Below, piece by piece: positions 17,187-26,119 of a DNA stretch of 64,000 nucleotides (its first letter is position 1; every line of letters begins with the position of its first letter). The notes under the pieces are model-generated. The model was not told where the DNA came from and did no database searches. It saw only the letters and a list, made by a program, of their open reading frames with translations. The DNA comes from Mobilicoccus massiliensis (GTDB lineage: Bacteria > Actinomycetota > Actinomycetes > Actinomycetales > Dermatophilaceae), in assembly GCF_000826525.2 (NCBI RefSeq), contig NZ_LN651329.1, positions 216,005 through 280,004 of the forward strand. Direction: 5' to 3'. Both the position numbers and the translations under genes were made by a program.

Positions 17187-18398
17187 TCAGGCCCCGGGCC
17201 GGGCGAGCCGTTCGAGCCCCTCGGCCAGCAGTTCCGGCGACTTGCAGAACGCCAGACGCACCAGCGACCCCGTCTCCTCGACCGCCTCACCGGTGTGGAA
17301 CGCCGAGACGGGGACACCGACGACTCCGCGCTCCCGGGCGAACTCCGGCAACTGCGCCAGTGCTCGGCGCACCCCGAGCCCCGACAGGTCGGCGATGGCG
17401 AAGTACGTCGCCGCGGGATGATTCGTCGGGATCCCGGCTGCCGCGAGTCCGTCGAGAAGCTGGTCGCGGCGCGCCCGCAGCTCTGCGACGAGCGTGTCGT
17501 ACCACTCGTCGCCATGGGTGAGTCCGTCGGCGACGGCGTACTGGAAGGGGCCGGACGCGGTGAACGTCAACCACTGCTTGACCGCGAGCGTCGCCGCGAC
17601 GAGCTCGGCCGGTCCGGTGGCCCAACCCACCTTCCAGCCCGTCATCGAGAACGTCTTGCCCGCCGAGGAGACCGTCAACGTGCGGTCGGCCGCCTCTGGC
17701 AGGGTCGCCATCGGCACATGCCCCGGCCCATCGAGCACGAGGTGCTCGTACACCTCGTCGGTGACGATCCACGCATCGTGCCGCCGCGCGAGGTCGGCGA
17801 CGACGGCCAACTCGTCGGCCGTGAACACCTTGCCCGTCGGGTTGTGGGGAGTGTTGAGCAGCACGACCCGCGTGCGATCGGAGAACGCCGCCGCCAGCGC
17901 CGACTCGTCGAGGGCGTGATCGGGAAAGCGCAGCCGCACCGTACGCAGCACCCCGCCGGCCCGCGCCACCATCGCCGGGTAGGAGTCGTAGAACGGCTCG
18001 AACGTCACCACCTCGTCACCCGGCGCGACGAGCGCGAGGATCGCCGCCGCGATCGCCTCCGTCGCCCCCACCGTGACCACCACCTGCGAATCCGGATCCA
18101 CCTCGAGGTCGTAGTACCGACGCTGGTGATCGGCGATCGCCCGCCGCAACTCCGGAATCCCGGCGCGCGGCGCGTACTGGTTGTGACCCTCGCGCACCGC
18201 CCGACAGGCCGCCTCGACGAGGAACCCCGGCCCCTCCGCATCCGGAAACCCCTGCCCCAGGTTGACCGCCCCCGTCTGCACCGCGAGAGCACTCATCTCG
18301 GAGAAGATCGTCGCCCCCGTCTGCACCGCGAGAGCACTCATCTCGGAGAAGATCGTCGACGCGTACGGGACCATGGACTCAACGAGCGGATTCGCCAT
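17187..18398 (-). CDS. PLP-dependent class I/II aminotransferase
   Basis: The fold-type I aminotransferase motifs are complete in 403 residues: NLGQGFPDAEGP, GATEAIAAAILALV, NTPHNPTGKVF, DEVYEHLV, SSAGKTFSMTGWKVGW (PLP lysine in SAGKTF) and LVRLAFCKSP. It is closest in style to the kynurenine/methionine aminotransferase or N-succinyl-diaminopimelate aminotransferase group; the substrate is not decided. The N terminus contains an exact 15-residue duplication, TIFSEMSALAVQTGA twice in tandem, from a 45-bp DNA repeat. It is transcribed divergently from rpsB. Confidence 0.88.
   Translation of the reverse strand: MANPLVESMVPYASTIFSEMSALAVQTGATIFSEMSALAVQTGAVNLGQGFPDAEGPGFLVEAACRAVREGHNQYAPRAGIPELRRAIADHQRRYYDLEVDPDSQVVVTVGATEAIAAAILALVAPGDEVVTFEPFYDSYPAMVARAGGVLRTVRLRFPDHALDESALAAAFSDRTRVVLLNTPHNPTGKVFTADELAVVADLARRHDAWIVTDEVYEHLVLDGPGHVPMATLPEAADRTLTVSSAGKTFSMTGWKVGWATGPAELVAATLAVKQWLTFTASGPFQYAVADGLTHGDEWYDTLVAELRARRDQLLDGLAAAGIPTNHPAATYFAIADLSGLGVRRALAQLPEFARERGVVGVPVSAFHTGEAVEETGSLVRLAFCKSPELLAEGLERLARPGA
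18268..18357. repeat. Exact 45-bp tandem duplication inside the aminotransferase gene
   Basis: Positions 18268-18312 and 18313-18357 are identical over 45 bp, and the repeat is in frame (15 codons). Zero divergence over 45 bp implies a recent slippage or duplication event, or an assembly artefact. The duplicated residues precede the first conserved motif (NLGQGFPD), so the enzyme core is not interrupted. Confidence 0.95.
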
Positions 18399-18700
18399 GA
18401 CGCGAGAGTATGCCCCGACCCTCGCCCCCGGCCCCCGCCACGAGGCGGGCGATTGGCTCGGTGGCCGGGTCTGCGACTACGATGGGGGATACCACTGCCG
18501 TGTCCCGACTCCCGTCGGCGTGCAGCAGTGGAATTCGCGCGTTCCAGACCGGTCGACCCGCCATGTGCGGCACCGGGGCGCGTCGTCATGGTCCGAACCC
18601 TGCTCTCGCAGGTCGGTGACGACGGCCGGAACGCCAGGCGCCTCGGCCGCACTCCCGCGGACGCGGCGATGAACCGGTTACGAGAGGAAGGAGACACGGC
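18399..18700 (+). promoter_or_regulatory. Divergent spacer with candidate rpsB promoter
   Basis: This 302-base spacer separates the aminotransferase (minus strand) from rpsB. A TANNNT-type -10 hexamer, TACGAT, stands at 18478-18483, with a weak TTGGCT about 19 bases upstream. That would give rpsB a leader of about 210 nt. A strong AGGAAGGAG site precedes the rpsB ATG. No gene or repeat is visible here. Confidence 0.4.
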
Positions 18701-19642
18701 ATGGCCGTCGTCACCACGCGCCAGCTCCTCGAGAGCGGCGTCCACTTCGGGCACCAGACCCGTCGCTGGAACCCCAAGATGAAGCGCTTCATCATGACGG
18801 AGCGCAACGGCATCTACATCATCGATCTGCAGCAGACGCTGACGTACATCAACGACGCGTACGAGTTCGTCAAGCAGACCGTGGCCCACGGCGGCACCGT
18901 GCTCTTCGTCGGCACGAAGAAGCAGGCCCAGGAGCCCATCGCCGAGCAGGCGACCCGCGTCGGCATGCCGTACGTCAACCACCGCTGGCTCGGTGGCATG
19001 CTCACCAACTTCCAGACCGTCTCCAAGCGCCTCACGCGCCTCAAGGAGCTCGAGGAGATCGACTTCGACGACGTGGCCGGCTCCGGCCGCACGAAGAAGG
19101 AACTCCTCGTCCTCCGCCGCGAGAAGGAGAAGCTCGAGAAGACCCTCGGCGGCATCCGCGACATGTCGAAGGTCCCCTCGGCCGTGTGGATCGTCGACAC
19201 CAAGAAGGAGCACCTCGCCGTCACCGAGGCGCGCAAGCTCAAGCTCCCCGTCATCGCGATCCTCGACACCAACTGCGACCCCGACGAGGTCGACTACAAG
19301 ATCCCCGGCAACGACGACGCCATCCGCTCCGTCACGCTGCTCACCCGCGTCGTCGCCGACGCCGTCGCCGACGGCCTCATGACCCGCCACCAGGGCGGAT
19401 CCGCCGAAGAGGCCTCCGCCGCCGAGCCCATGGCCGAGTGGGAGCGCGAGCTCCTCGCCGGCGAGCAGACCCCGGGCGAGAAGGCCGCCGACGCGACCGA
19501 CGTCGAGACCGGCCCCACCTCCGTGGCCCAGGCCGCCGACGACACCGCAGCCGCCGACACCACCGACCCCGCCGAGCAGGAGGCCCTCACCGAGGCCCTC
19601 GAGCCCACCGCCGCCGAGGTCGCCGGTACCGAGCAGGCCTGA
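18701..19642 (+). CDS. rpsB: 30S ribosomal protein S2
   Basis: S2 binds the 30S subunit near the head-body junction and bridges to S1. The core is complete, from [20 protein letters not shown] (start) through [35 protein letters not shown] and [20 protein letters not shown]. Residues from about 245 to 313 form an acidic Ala/Glu/Thr-rich tail typical of actinobacterial S2. Start ATG at 18701 with AGGAAGGAG upstream. The 56-base gap to tsf has no terminator, consistent with an rpsB-tsf operon. Confidence 0.97.
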   Translation: MAVVTTRQLLESGVHFGHQTRRWNPKMKRFIMTERNGIYIIDLQQTLTYINDAYEFVKQTVAHGGTVLFVGTKKQAQEPIAEQATRVGMPYVNHRWLGGMLTNFQTVSKRLTRLKELEEIDFDDVAGSGRTKKELLVLRREKEKLEKTLGGIRDMSKVPSAVWIVDTKKEHLAVTEARKLKLPVIAILDTNCDPDEVDYKIPGNDDAIRSVTLLTRVVADAVADGLMTRHQGGSAEEASAAEPMAEWERELLAGEQTPGEKAADATDVETGPTSVAQAADDTAAADTTDPAEQEALTEALEPTAAEVAGTEQA

Positions 19643-19698
19643 TCGGCACCGCCGGATCGACACCCACCGACCAGATATCGAACAGACAGGGATATCGC

Positions 19699-20526
19699 AT
19701 GGCGAACCACACCGCTGCTGACATCAAGGCGCTCCGCGAGGCCACCGGCGCCGGGATGATGGACGTCAAGAAGGCCCTCGACGAGGCCGAGGGCGACAAG
19801 TCCAAGGCCACCGAGATCCTCCGGGTCAAGGGCCTCAAGGGCGTCACCAAGCGCGAAGGCCGCAGCGCCTCCAACGGCCTCGTCACCGCCCACGTCGACG
19901 GCGGCGTCGGCACGCTCGTCGAGATCAACTGCGAGACCGACTTCGTCGCCAAGGGCGAGAAGTTCGGCGAGCTGGCCCAGAAGGTCCTCGACGCCGCGGT
20001 CGCCTCCGGCTCCGCCGACGCCGACGCCCTCCTGGCCACCGAGGTCGACGGCAAGACCGTCAAGGAGCTGCTCGACGAGGCCAACGCCGGCATCGGCGAG
20101 AAGATCGAGGTCCGCCGCGTCGCCCGCGTCGAGGCCCCCAAGGTCATCTCCTACCTGCACAAGACCAGCCCCGACCTGCCCGCGCAGATCGGCGTGCTGT
20201 TCGGCTACGCCGGCGACGACGACGCCGTGGCCCGCGACATCGCGATGCACATCGCTGCGTTCAGCCCGACCGTCATGACCCGCGACGAGGTCTCCGAGGA
20301 CATGGTCGCCAACGAGCGCCGCATCGCCGAGGAGACCGCCCGCGAGGAGGGCAAGCCCGAGGCCGCCCTCCCCAAGATCGTCGAGGGCCGCGTCAACGGC
20401 TTCTTCGCCGAGAACGTCCTCCTCGAGCAGAAGTTCGCCAAGGACCAGAAGAAGCAGGTCCAGGCGATCCTCAAGGAGGCCGGCATCGAGCCCAAGGGCT
20501 ACGCCCGCGTTCGCGTCGGTTCCTGA
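19699..20526 (+). CDS. tsf: Translation elongation factor Ts
   Basis: EF-Ts exchanges GDP for GTP on EF-Tu. The 275-residue protein has the N-terminal UBA-like module (MANHTAADIKALREATGAGM, MDVKKALDEAEGD), the EF-Tu contact TDFVAKGEKFG and the core subdomains ending in VQAILKEAGIEPKGYARVRV. The ATG at 19699 fits the family N terminus; the larger open frame upstream is an overlap shadow of rpsB. The gene is followed after 19 bases by a strong hairpin terminator. Confidence 0.97.
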   Translation: MANHTAADIKALREATGAGMMDVKKALDEAEGDKSKATEILRVKGLKGVTKREGRSASNGLVTAHVDGGVGTLVEINCETDFVAKGEKFGELAQKVLDAAVASGSADADALLATEVDGKTVKELLDEANAGIGEKIEVRRVARVEAPKVISYLHKTSPDLPAQIGVLFGYAGDDDAVARDIAMHIAAFSPTVMTRDEVSEDMVANERRIAEETAREEGKPEAALPKIVEGRVNGFFAENVLLEQKFAKDQKKQVQAILKEAGIEPKGYARVRVGS

Positions 20527-20545
20527 GCCGGCCGCGACCGATCGC

Positions 20546-20576
20546 AAGCCCGCCGCCCCCCTGGGGCGGCGGGCTT
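20546..20576 (+). terminator. Terminator after tsf
   Basis: A perfect 14-bp stem, AAGCCCGCCGCCCC with its complement (20546-20559 and 20563-20576), has a 3-nt loop. The outer A/T pair and the downstream CGTCGT fit an actinobacterial intrinsic terminator ending the rpsB-tsf transcript. Confidence 0.8.
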
Positions 20577-20600
20577 CGTCGTGTGCCGGCGCCGATGCCG

Positions 20601-20711
20601 GTTGCGGTCGGGCCGGGTTCCGGTGGAGCGAGGGGGGTCGTGTTGACGTTGCGGCCGGGCCGGGGTTCCGGTCGGGCGAGGGGGCCGTGTTGACGTTGCG
20701 GTCGGCCGGGG
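20601..20711. repeat. Tandem 47-bp imperfect repeats between tsf and pyrH
   Basis: Two 47-bp copies (20601-20647, 20648-20694) and a 17-base third partial copy start with GTTGCGG and end with GTGTTGAC. They are G-rich and about 85-90 per cent identical. They lie in a 479-base spacer (20527-21005) without any credible gene. Each copy ends in TTGAC, which resembles a -35 element, but no paired -10 hexamer is seen. Confidence 0.75.
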
Positions 20712-20830
20712 CGGGGGTGTGTGTCGCGACGCCTACCATCCGCACTCCTCCCTAGCGGCTCGTCCTCGCCTAGCGGCTCGGAGTGCTCCCGCCAGGCCCA
20801 GCCAGTCGTCGCGACACACACCCCCGCCCC
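20708..20830. repeat. Perfect 23-bp inverted repeat with structured 77-nt loop
   Basis: Arms 20708-20730 and 20808-20830 are exact reverse complements. The loop contains a second inverted repeat, GCACTCC (20742-20748) with GGAGTGC (20780-20786). Between those are two direct copies of CCTAGCGGCTCG (20751-20762, 20769-20780) at an 18-base period. This nested layout is too regular for chance, and the element sits in the tsf-pyrH spacer, well after the tsf terminator. Its arms do not share sequence with the GCCTGTTCGAGCG family. Confidence 0.85.
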
Positions 20831-21005
20831 AGCCTTGTCTGTTCGGTTCCGGTCAGGCCGAGAGCCCGGCTGAAGGGCCGAGACTTCGGTGGTTCGTTAC
20901 GCCGCGTTCCGCAGCAGCGGCGCACACGCTCGGGCCCGGCCCCGTTTGGTCGGTGCCTGGGCCGATGGAAAGATGAGCCCGACCTCGACTGACAGGGAGA
21001 CCCCC

Positions 21006-21731
21006 GTGACCGACTCCTCGCGCAAGTACAAGCGTGTCCTGCTCAAGCTCTCCGGTGAGGCGTTCGGAGGTGGCGGCATGGGCGTCGACCCCGACGTCGT
21101 GCGCGGCATCGCGGCGCAGATCGCCGAGGCCGTGCGCGACGGGGTAGAGGTCGGTGTCGTCGTCGGCGGTGGCAACTTCTTCCGCGGCGCCCAGATGCAG
21201 GAGAAGGGCATGGAGCGGTCGCGGGCCGACTACATGGGCATGCTCGGCACCGTCATGAACTGCCTCGCGCTGCAGGACTTCCTCGAGAAGGAAGGCATCG
21301 ACACGCGGGTGCAGACCGCCATCACGATGGGGCAGGTGGCCGAGCCCTATATTCCGCGGCGCGCGATCCGGCATCTGGAGAAGGGGCGGGTCGTCATCTT
21401 CGGAGCCGGCGCCGGCATGCCGTACTTCTCCACCGACACGGTCTCGGCCCAGCGGGCGTTGGAGATCGGGTGCGACGCCGTGCTCATGAGCAAGAACGGC
21501 GTCGACGGGGTGTACGACGCCGACCCCCGCACCAACCCCGAGGCCAAGAAGCTCGACCGGGTCTCCTACGTCGAGGCCCTCGCGCAGAGTCTCAAGGTCG
21601 TCGACGCCGCCGCGTTCAGCCTGTGCATGGAGAACAAGCTGCCGATGGTCGTCTTCGCCATGCAGGGCGACTCGACGATCTCGCGGGTGCTGCGCGGTGA
21701 GCCGCTGGGTACGGAGGTCTACGCGGACTGA
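21006..21731 (+). CDS. pyrH: Uridylate kinase (UMP kinase)
   Basis: PyrH phosphorylates UMP to UDP in pyrimidine synthesis; bacterial UMPK is a hexamer of the amino-acid-kinase fold and is controlled by GTP and UTP. Motifs in the 241 residues: [13 protein letters not shown] at the start, [37 protein letters not shown] and [18 protein letters not shown] chose the GTG at 21006 (CAGGGAGA upstream); an in-frame ATG at 20973 would add eleven residues. Downstream frr is 134 bases away, the usual pair. Confidence 0.96.
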   Translation: MTDSSRKYKRVLLKLSGEAFGGGGMGVDPDVVRGIAAQIAEAVRDGVEVGVVVGGGNFFRGAQMQEKGMERSRADYMGMLGTVMNCLALQDFLEKEGIDTRVQTAITMGQVAEPYIPRRAIRHLEKGRVVIFGAGAGMPYFSTDTVSAQRALEIGCDAVLMSKNGVDGVYDADPRTNPEAKKLDRVSYVEALAQSLKVVDAAAFSLCMENKLPMVVFAMQGDSTISRVLRGEPLGTEVYAD

Positions 21732-21865
21732 CCGTCACGGGCCGCGCCGGTCCGTCTTCACATCGTCGCCCACCCATGCGGGGCGAGATCGGTGCACGTC
21801 TGACAGCATGGGACCCACTCGCGTTGACCTGCGACGCGATCCGAAGAGCGTGAAAGGCACCCACC

Positions 21866-22423
21866 ATGTTGGACGAGACGATGTTCGAGGCCGAGGAGAA
21901 GATGGGCAAGGCCATCGAGGTGGCCAAGGAGGACTTCGCCTCCATCCGCACCGGTCGTGCGAACGCGGCGATGTTCAGCGGCCTGCTCGTCGACTACTAC
22001 GGAGCCCCCACGCCGTTGCAACAGCTCGCCTCGTTCCAGACGCCCGAGGCGCGCACCATGCTCATCACCCCCTTCGACAAGGGCGCCATGGCCAACATCG
22101 AGAAGGCCATCCGTGAGTCCGACCTCGGCGTCAACCCGAGCAACGACGGCAACGCGATCCGCTGCATCCTGCCCGAACTCACGCAGGAGCGCCGCAAGGA
22201 CTACATCAAAATGGCGCACCGCAAGGGCGAGGACGCCAAGATCGCGATCCGCAACATCCGCCGCACCGCCAAGGACCAGATCGACCGGTCGGTCAAGGAC
22301 GGCGACATCGGCGAGGACGAGGGCGCCCGCACCGAGAAGGAGCTCGAGGCCATGACCAAGAAGCACGTCGACCAGGTCGACGAGCTGCTCAAGGGCAAGG
22401 AAGCCGAGCTCCTCAGCGTCTGA
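21866..22423 (+). CDS. frr: Ribosome recycling factor
   Basis: RRF splits post-termination ribosomes with EF-G. The 185-residue protein is of family length and shaped like a tRNA. Visible motifs: MGKAIEVAKEDFASIRTGRA, FSGLLVDYYGAPTPLQQLAS, NDGNAIRCILPELTQERRKD and the long C-terminal helix KDGDIGEDEGARTEKELEAM. ATG start at 21866. The cdsA gene follows after 25 bases, the conserved pyrH-frr-cdsA order. Confidence 0.97.
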   Translation: MLDETMFEAEEKMGKAIEVAKEDFASIRTGRANAAMFSGLLVDYYGAPTPLQQLASFQTPEARTMLITPFDKGAMANIEKAIRESDLGVNPSNDGNAIRCILPELTQERRKDYIKMAHRKGEDAKIAIRNIRRTAKDQIDRSVKDGDIGEDEGARTEKELEAMTKKHVDQVDELLKGKEAELLSV

Positions 22424-22448
22424 GCAGCGAGGTCCTCCGGCTCCCCCC

Positions 22449-23285
22449 ATGACGATTCCCGTCGCCCCCGCCAAGCGGCCCCCCGGCAAGGCCGGACGCA
22501 ACCTTCCCGTCGCCATCGGCGTCGGGCTAGGTCTCGGGGCTCTCGTCCTCGCCAGCCTGTTCATCGTGCGGTGGGGCTGGCTCGTCCTCGTCGTCCCGGC
22601 CATCTCCCTCGGAGTGTGGGAGCTCGCCCGGGCGTTCGCCGCCGGCCGCTTCCACGTCCCCGTCGTGCCCGTCATGGTGGGAACCGTGGCCATGCACCTC
22701 GCGGCCTACCTCAGCGGCGGCCCCGGGCTGATGATGGCGTTCGGCATGACCCTGCTCGCCGTCGTCGCCTGGCGCAGCGTCCAAGGCATCGACGGAGCCG
22801 CACGAGACGTGACCGCCGGCGTCTTCGTCGCCGCCTACGCGCCGTTCCTGTCGGCCTTCACCTCGCTCATGCTCGCCCAACCCGACGGCCCCCGCCGGGT
22901 CGCCGTGTTCATCCTCGTGACGATCTGCAGCGACATCGGCGGTTACGCCGTGGGCGTCGTCGCCGGCCGCCACCCCATGGCACCCTCGGTGAGCCCCAAG
23001 AAGTCCTGGGAGGGCGCCCTCGGATCGCTGGTCGGCTGTCTGGTGGCGGGCATGATCTCGGTGCCGCTCATCCTCGGCGGCTCACTGTGGGCCGGGGCGC
23101 TGCTGGGATTGCTCACCGTCCTCATGGCCACCCTCGGCGACCTGACCGAATCCATGCTCAAGCGCGACCTCGGCGTCAAGGACCTCGGCCACCTCCTGCC
23201 CGGCCACGGTGGACTCATGGACCGCATCGATTCGCTGCTCGTCACGGCCCCGGTCGCCTGGTTCGTCTTCAGCCTGCTCGTCTGA
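22449..23285 (+). CDS. cdsA: Phosphatidate cytidylyltransferase
   Basis: CdsA is an integral membrane enzyme that makes CDP-diacylglycerol from phosphatidate and CTP for phospholipid synthesis. The 278 residues include a short cytoplasmic start, about seven to eight hydrophobic segments, and the family signature near the end: [17 protein letters not shown] and [20 protein letters not shown] with DRIDSLL. Start is the ATG at 22449, 25 bases after frr; the ribosome binding site is weak, suggesting coupling. rlmN begins 63 bases downstream. Confidence 0.95.
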   Translation: MTIPVAPAKRPPGKAGRNLPVAIGVGLGLGALVLASLFIVRWGWLVLVVPAISLGVWELARAFAAGRFHVPVVPVMVGTVAMHLAAYLSGGPGLMMAFGMTLLAVVAWRSVQGIDGAARDVTAGVFVAAYAPFLSAFTSLMLAQPDGPRRVAVFILVTICSDIGGYAVGVVAGRHPMAPSVSPKKSWEGALGSLVGCLVAGMISVPLILGGSLWAGALLGLLTVLMATLGDLTESMLKRDLGVKDLGHLLPGHGGLMDRIDSLLVTAPVAWFVFSLLV

Positions 23286-23347
23286 GCGGCCGCCCACCCC
23301 CGAGCGATCGCCGCCCCCGACCCCATCCGACCATCGTCAGGAGTGTC

Positions 23348-24628
23348 GTGACCGACCCGACATCGTCCCCCGTCCCGGTCCGCCTCGAGCGGCGTCGCCC
23401 CGCCCGTGGGCAGGTGACCTTCTCTCCGCCCGGCAACCCCATGCCGCCCACGCACCTCGCCGACCTCGACATGGCAGGCCGCGTCGAGGCGGTCGAAGCA
23501 CTCGGCCATCCCGGTTTTCGCGCCAAGCAGATCTCCCGCCACTACTTCGTCCACCACACGAGCGATCCGGCCGAGATGACCGACCTGCCTGCCGCGGGTC
23601 GCGCCGACCTCGTCTCGGCGATGCTGCCGACCCTCATGACACCGGTGCGGCACCTGACCGCCGACGAGGGCGCGACGATCAAGTCGGTGTGGCGGCTGCA
23701 CGACGGCGCGCTCGTCGAGTCCGTCCTCATGCGCTATCCCCGCCGCGCCACGGTGTGCATCTCCAGCCAGGCCGGATGCGGTATGAACTGCCCCTTCTGC
23801 GCCACCGGCCAGGAGGGGTTCACCCGCAACCTCTCGACCGCCGAGATCGTCCAGCAGGTCGTCGAGGCCTCCCGCATGCTCGCCGAAGGCGACGTCGGTG
23901 TCGCCGGTGCCGCCGGTGACTCGGGCTCGACCCAGGACTCAGACTCCGAGGTCGGCGCCTTCGACGCCCCCGACGCGCTCGAGGACGGCGACGTATCGGC
24001 CACCGACGCCAAGGGTTCGGCCGGTCCCGACCGGGTGACCAACGTCGTCTTCATGGGCATGGGGGAGGCCCTCGTCAACTACAAGCGTGCGGTCGCCGCG
24101 ATCCGCCGCATGGTCGCACCCGCCCCCGAGGGGTTGGGGATGTCGGCCCGCGGCATCACGATGTCGTCCGTCGGTCTCGTGCCCGGCATCGACCGGCTGG
24201 CCGCCGAGGGCATCCCCGTCACCCTCGCGCTCAGCCTGCACGCACCCGACGACGCACTGCGCGACGAGCTCGTACCCATCAACAACCGCTACAGCGTCGA
24301 CGAGGCCCTCGACTCCGCGCGGCGCTACTTCGACGCCACCGGGCGGCGGGTCTCCATCGAGTACGCACTCATCCGCGACATGAACGACCAGGCGTGGCGC
24401 GCCGACCTGCTCGGTGAGAAGTTGGCCGCCCGCGGCAAGGGGTGGGTGCACGTCAACCCCATTCCGCTCAACCCGACCCCGGGCAGCAAGTGGACCGCCT
24501 CGCGACCCGGCGTCATGCAGCAGTTCGTCGAACGCCTGCGCGCCCACGGCATCCCGACGACGGTGCGCGACACCCGTGGCAGCGACATCGACGGCGCCTG
24601 CGGGCAGCTCGCGGCCGCGACGGCCTGA
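23348..24628 (+). CDS. rlmN: 23S rRNA/tRNA adenine-C2 methyltransferase RlmN with acidic insertion
   Basis: RlmN is a radical-SAM enzyme that methylates C2 of A2503 in 23S rRNA and A37 in tRNA. The CxxxCxxC cluster is in [15 protein letters not shown], and later parts [26 protein letters not shown] and [15 protein letters not shown] are conserved. Cys residues for the methyl-carrier role are present near the C-terminal part (GACGQL). Between the cluster and FMGMGEAL there is an extra acidic stretch of about 49 residues (about 181-229), bringing the length to 426 against a usual 350-380. GTG start at 23348 with AGGAG upstream. It ends 19 bases from a convergent gene. Confidence 0.95.
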   Translation: MTDPTSSPVPVRLERRRPARGQVTFSPPGNPMPPTHLADLDMAGRVEAVEALGHPGFRAKQISRHYFVHHTSDPAEMTDLPAAGRADLVSAMLPTLMTPVRHLTADEGATIKSVWRLHDGALVESVLMRYPRRATVCISSQAGCGMNCPFCATGQEGFTRNLSTAEIVQQVVEASRMLAEGDVGVAGAAGDSGSTQDSDSEVGAFDAPDALEDGDVSATDAKGSAGPDRVTNVVFMGMGEALVNYKRAVAAIRRMVAPAPEGLGMSARGITMSSVGLVPGIDRLAAEGIPVTLALSLHAPDDALRDELVPINNRYSVDEALDSARRYFDATGRRVSIEYALIRDMNDQAWRADLLGEKLAARGKGWVHVNPIPLNPTPGSKWTASRPGVMQQFVERLRAHGIPTTVRDTRGSDIDGACGQLAAATA

Positions 24629-24647
24629 CCCGAGAAGGCTCCGAGGT

Positions 24648-25763
24648 TCAGCGGCCGGTGACGATGGCCGCGGCCTCCTCGAGGTCGTCCACGAGGTGGA
24701 CGGCGCTCGCCATCGGGCGCGAGGCGGCCAGGCCTTGCAGGGCCGGCCAGACGGGCACGGTGCACGTCCAGTGCTCGACCCCGACGAGCACGAGCGGGGA
24801 GAGCGGGATCTCGTCGTCCGCGTAGTAGCGGGGGGTCACCGCCTGGAAGATCTCCTGCACGGTGCCGGCCGCCCCCCGCAGGACGATGATCCCCGCCGTG
24901 CAGCGCGCGAGCAGTTCCTCCTCCCGCACCGCGTTGGAGAAGAACTTCGCGATGCCGTCGCAGAAGACGTTGGGCGGTTCGTGACCGTAGAACCACGTCG
25001 GGATGCCGACGCTGCGGGGTTCTGCCGCCCTGCCGTGCGGTTCTGTCGCCCTACCGTGCGCGACGAGGTCGGCGCGGACGCTCAGGCCGAGGGCGGCCCA
25101 CGCCCCGACGTCGGAGGCGAACGACGGCACCTGGGCCAGCCGGGCGAGGCCGGCCTCCAGGGACGCCGAGTCGGGGGCGAACGCGCCGAGATTCGCGGCC
25201 TCCATCGCTCCCGGCCCACCGCCCGTGACGACGGCCAGGCCCCGATCGGCGAGAGCATGCGCCAGATGTGCCGCGTCGGCATACGACGCCTCGTCACGAC
25301 GCAGCGCGTGCCCGCCCATGACCCCGGCCACGGGCCGCCGGTCGAGCACCTCGTCGAGGGCGTCCTCCATCGCGACGTCGTGGGTCGCGCGCAGCACGGC
25401 GACGTACGCGTCGTGCCGCAGGTGCGCCGAGCGGCTCCACGCGTAGGCGCGTGCGTCCGGTGTCGTGTCGTACCCGCCGTCGTCGAGCCCGTCGTAGAGC
25501 TCCTGGGGGGTGTAGACGTGCGCGCGATACGGATCGACCGGTGCGTGTGGGGCCGGCGGCAGGACGACGGCCCCGTGGCGGGTCAGGTGGCGGGCGAGCG
25601 CCATGGGCATGCGCCCACCGAGGACGACGAGCCCCTCGATGTCGTCCCTGCCGGTGAGCAGGTAGGCGTGCTCGGTGAGGTCGAGGCTCTGCAGCCGCAA
25701 CGTGCCGAGGGGGATGCCGTCGGCGAGGGCCCGCTCGAGTGCCTCGATCGACTCGATGTCCAT
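24648..25763 (-). CDS. LOG-like Rossmann nucleotide-binding protein
   Basis: The central and C-terminal region looks like the LOG/lysine-decarboxylase-like fold: VAGVMGGHALRR, VVTGGGPGAMEAANLGAF (residues about 178-195) and IIVLRGAAGTVQEIFQAVTP near residue 300. In LOG proteins the PGGxGTxxE motif forms the active site for cytokinin-riboside hydrolysis. Here it is RGAAGTVQE, so activity is uncertain. The first 145 residues are a separate domain without recognised motif. A 21-bp tandem duplication (25018-25059) encodes HGRATEP-HGRAAEP in a surface loop. Start ATG at 25763; length 371. Confidence 0.72.
   Translation of the reverse strand: MDIESIEALERALADGIPLGTLRLQSLDLTEHAYLLTGRDDIEGLVVLGGRMPMALARHLTRHGAVVLPPAPHAPVDPYRAHVYTPQELYDGLDDGGYDTTPDARAYAWSRSAHLRHDAYVAVLRATHDVAMEDALDEVLDRRPVAGVMGGHALRRDEASYADAAHLAHALADRGLAVVTGGGPGAMEAANLGAFAPDSASLEAGLARLAQVPSFASDVGAWAALGLSVRADLVAHGRATEPHGRAAEPRSVGIPTWFYGHEPPNVFCDGIAKFFSNAVREEELLARCTAGIIVLRGAAGTVQEIFQAVTPRYYADDEIPLSPLVLVGVEHWTCTVPVWPALQGLAASRPMASAVHLVDDLEEAAAIVTGR
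25018..25059. repeat. 21-bp tandem duplication within the LOG-like gene
   Basis: Two 21-bp copies (25018-25038, 25039-25059) match at 19 of 21 positions and stay in frame, adding a seven-residue repeat. It is similar in kind to the 45-bp duplication in the aminotransferase, but older. Confidence 0.85.
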
Positions 25764-26119
25764 GTCTCGATCATGCCGCGCATCGTGGCGGAGGCCGAAC
25801 GCAGGTCCGACGCGGCGTCACGCGCGCAGGACGGGTGGCGGCACAGCGCCGGCGAACCGCGGGGGAGACGGCACGGACATCCCCGCCAGATGGTGCCGGC
25901 CGGCAAGGCAGAACGGGTTTGACGCACCCCTCACCGCACCCGGCGTAACCCGTCCGTGACCTGCGAAGACGCTGGTCACAGGCTGAGTCCATGCGGTGAT
26001 CCGAACGTCATCGACTTGTGATGCCCGGGGCCGGATTTCCGCTTTCCGCAGGTCGTCGCACACGCGAAGATAGGGGTGTTCGAGGCCAGGGGAGCCTCAC
26101 CCAGGAGGGATACAGAATC
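25764..26119. other. Spacer of 356 bases without a recognised gene
   Basis: This divergent spacer lies between the LOG-like gene and the small exported protein. Frames here have no credible ribosome binding site or similarity. A small inverted repeat, GTGACC with GGTCAC, occurs at about 25956-25980. Presumably the promoters of both neighbours lie here, but I cannot assign hexamers. GGAGG precedes the exported protein start. Confidence 0.5.
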
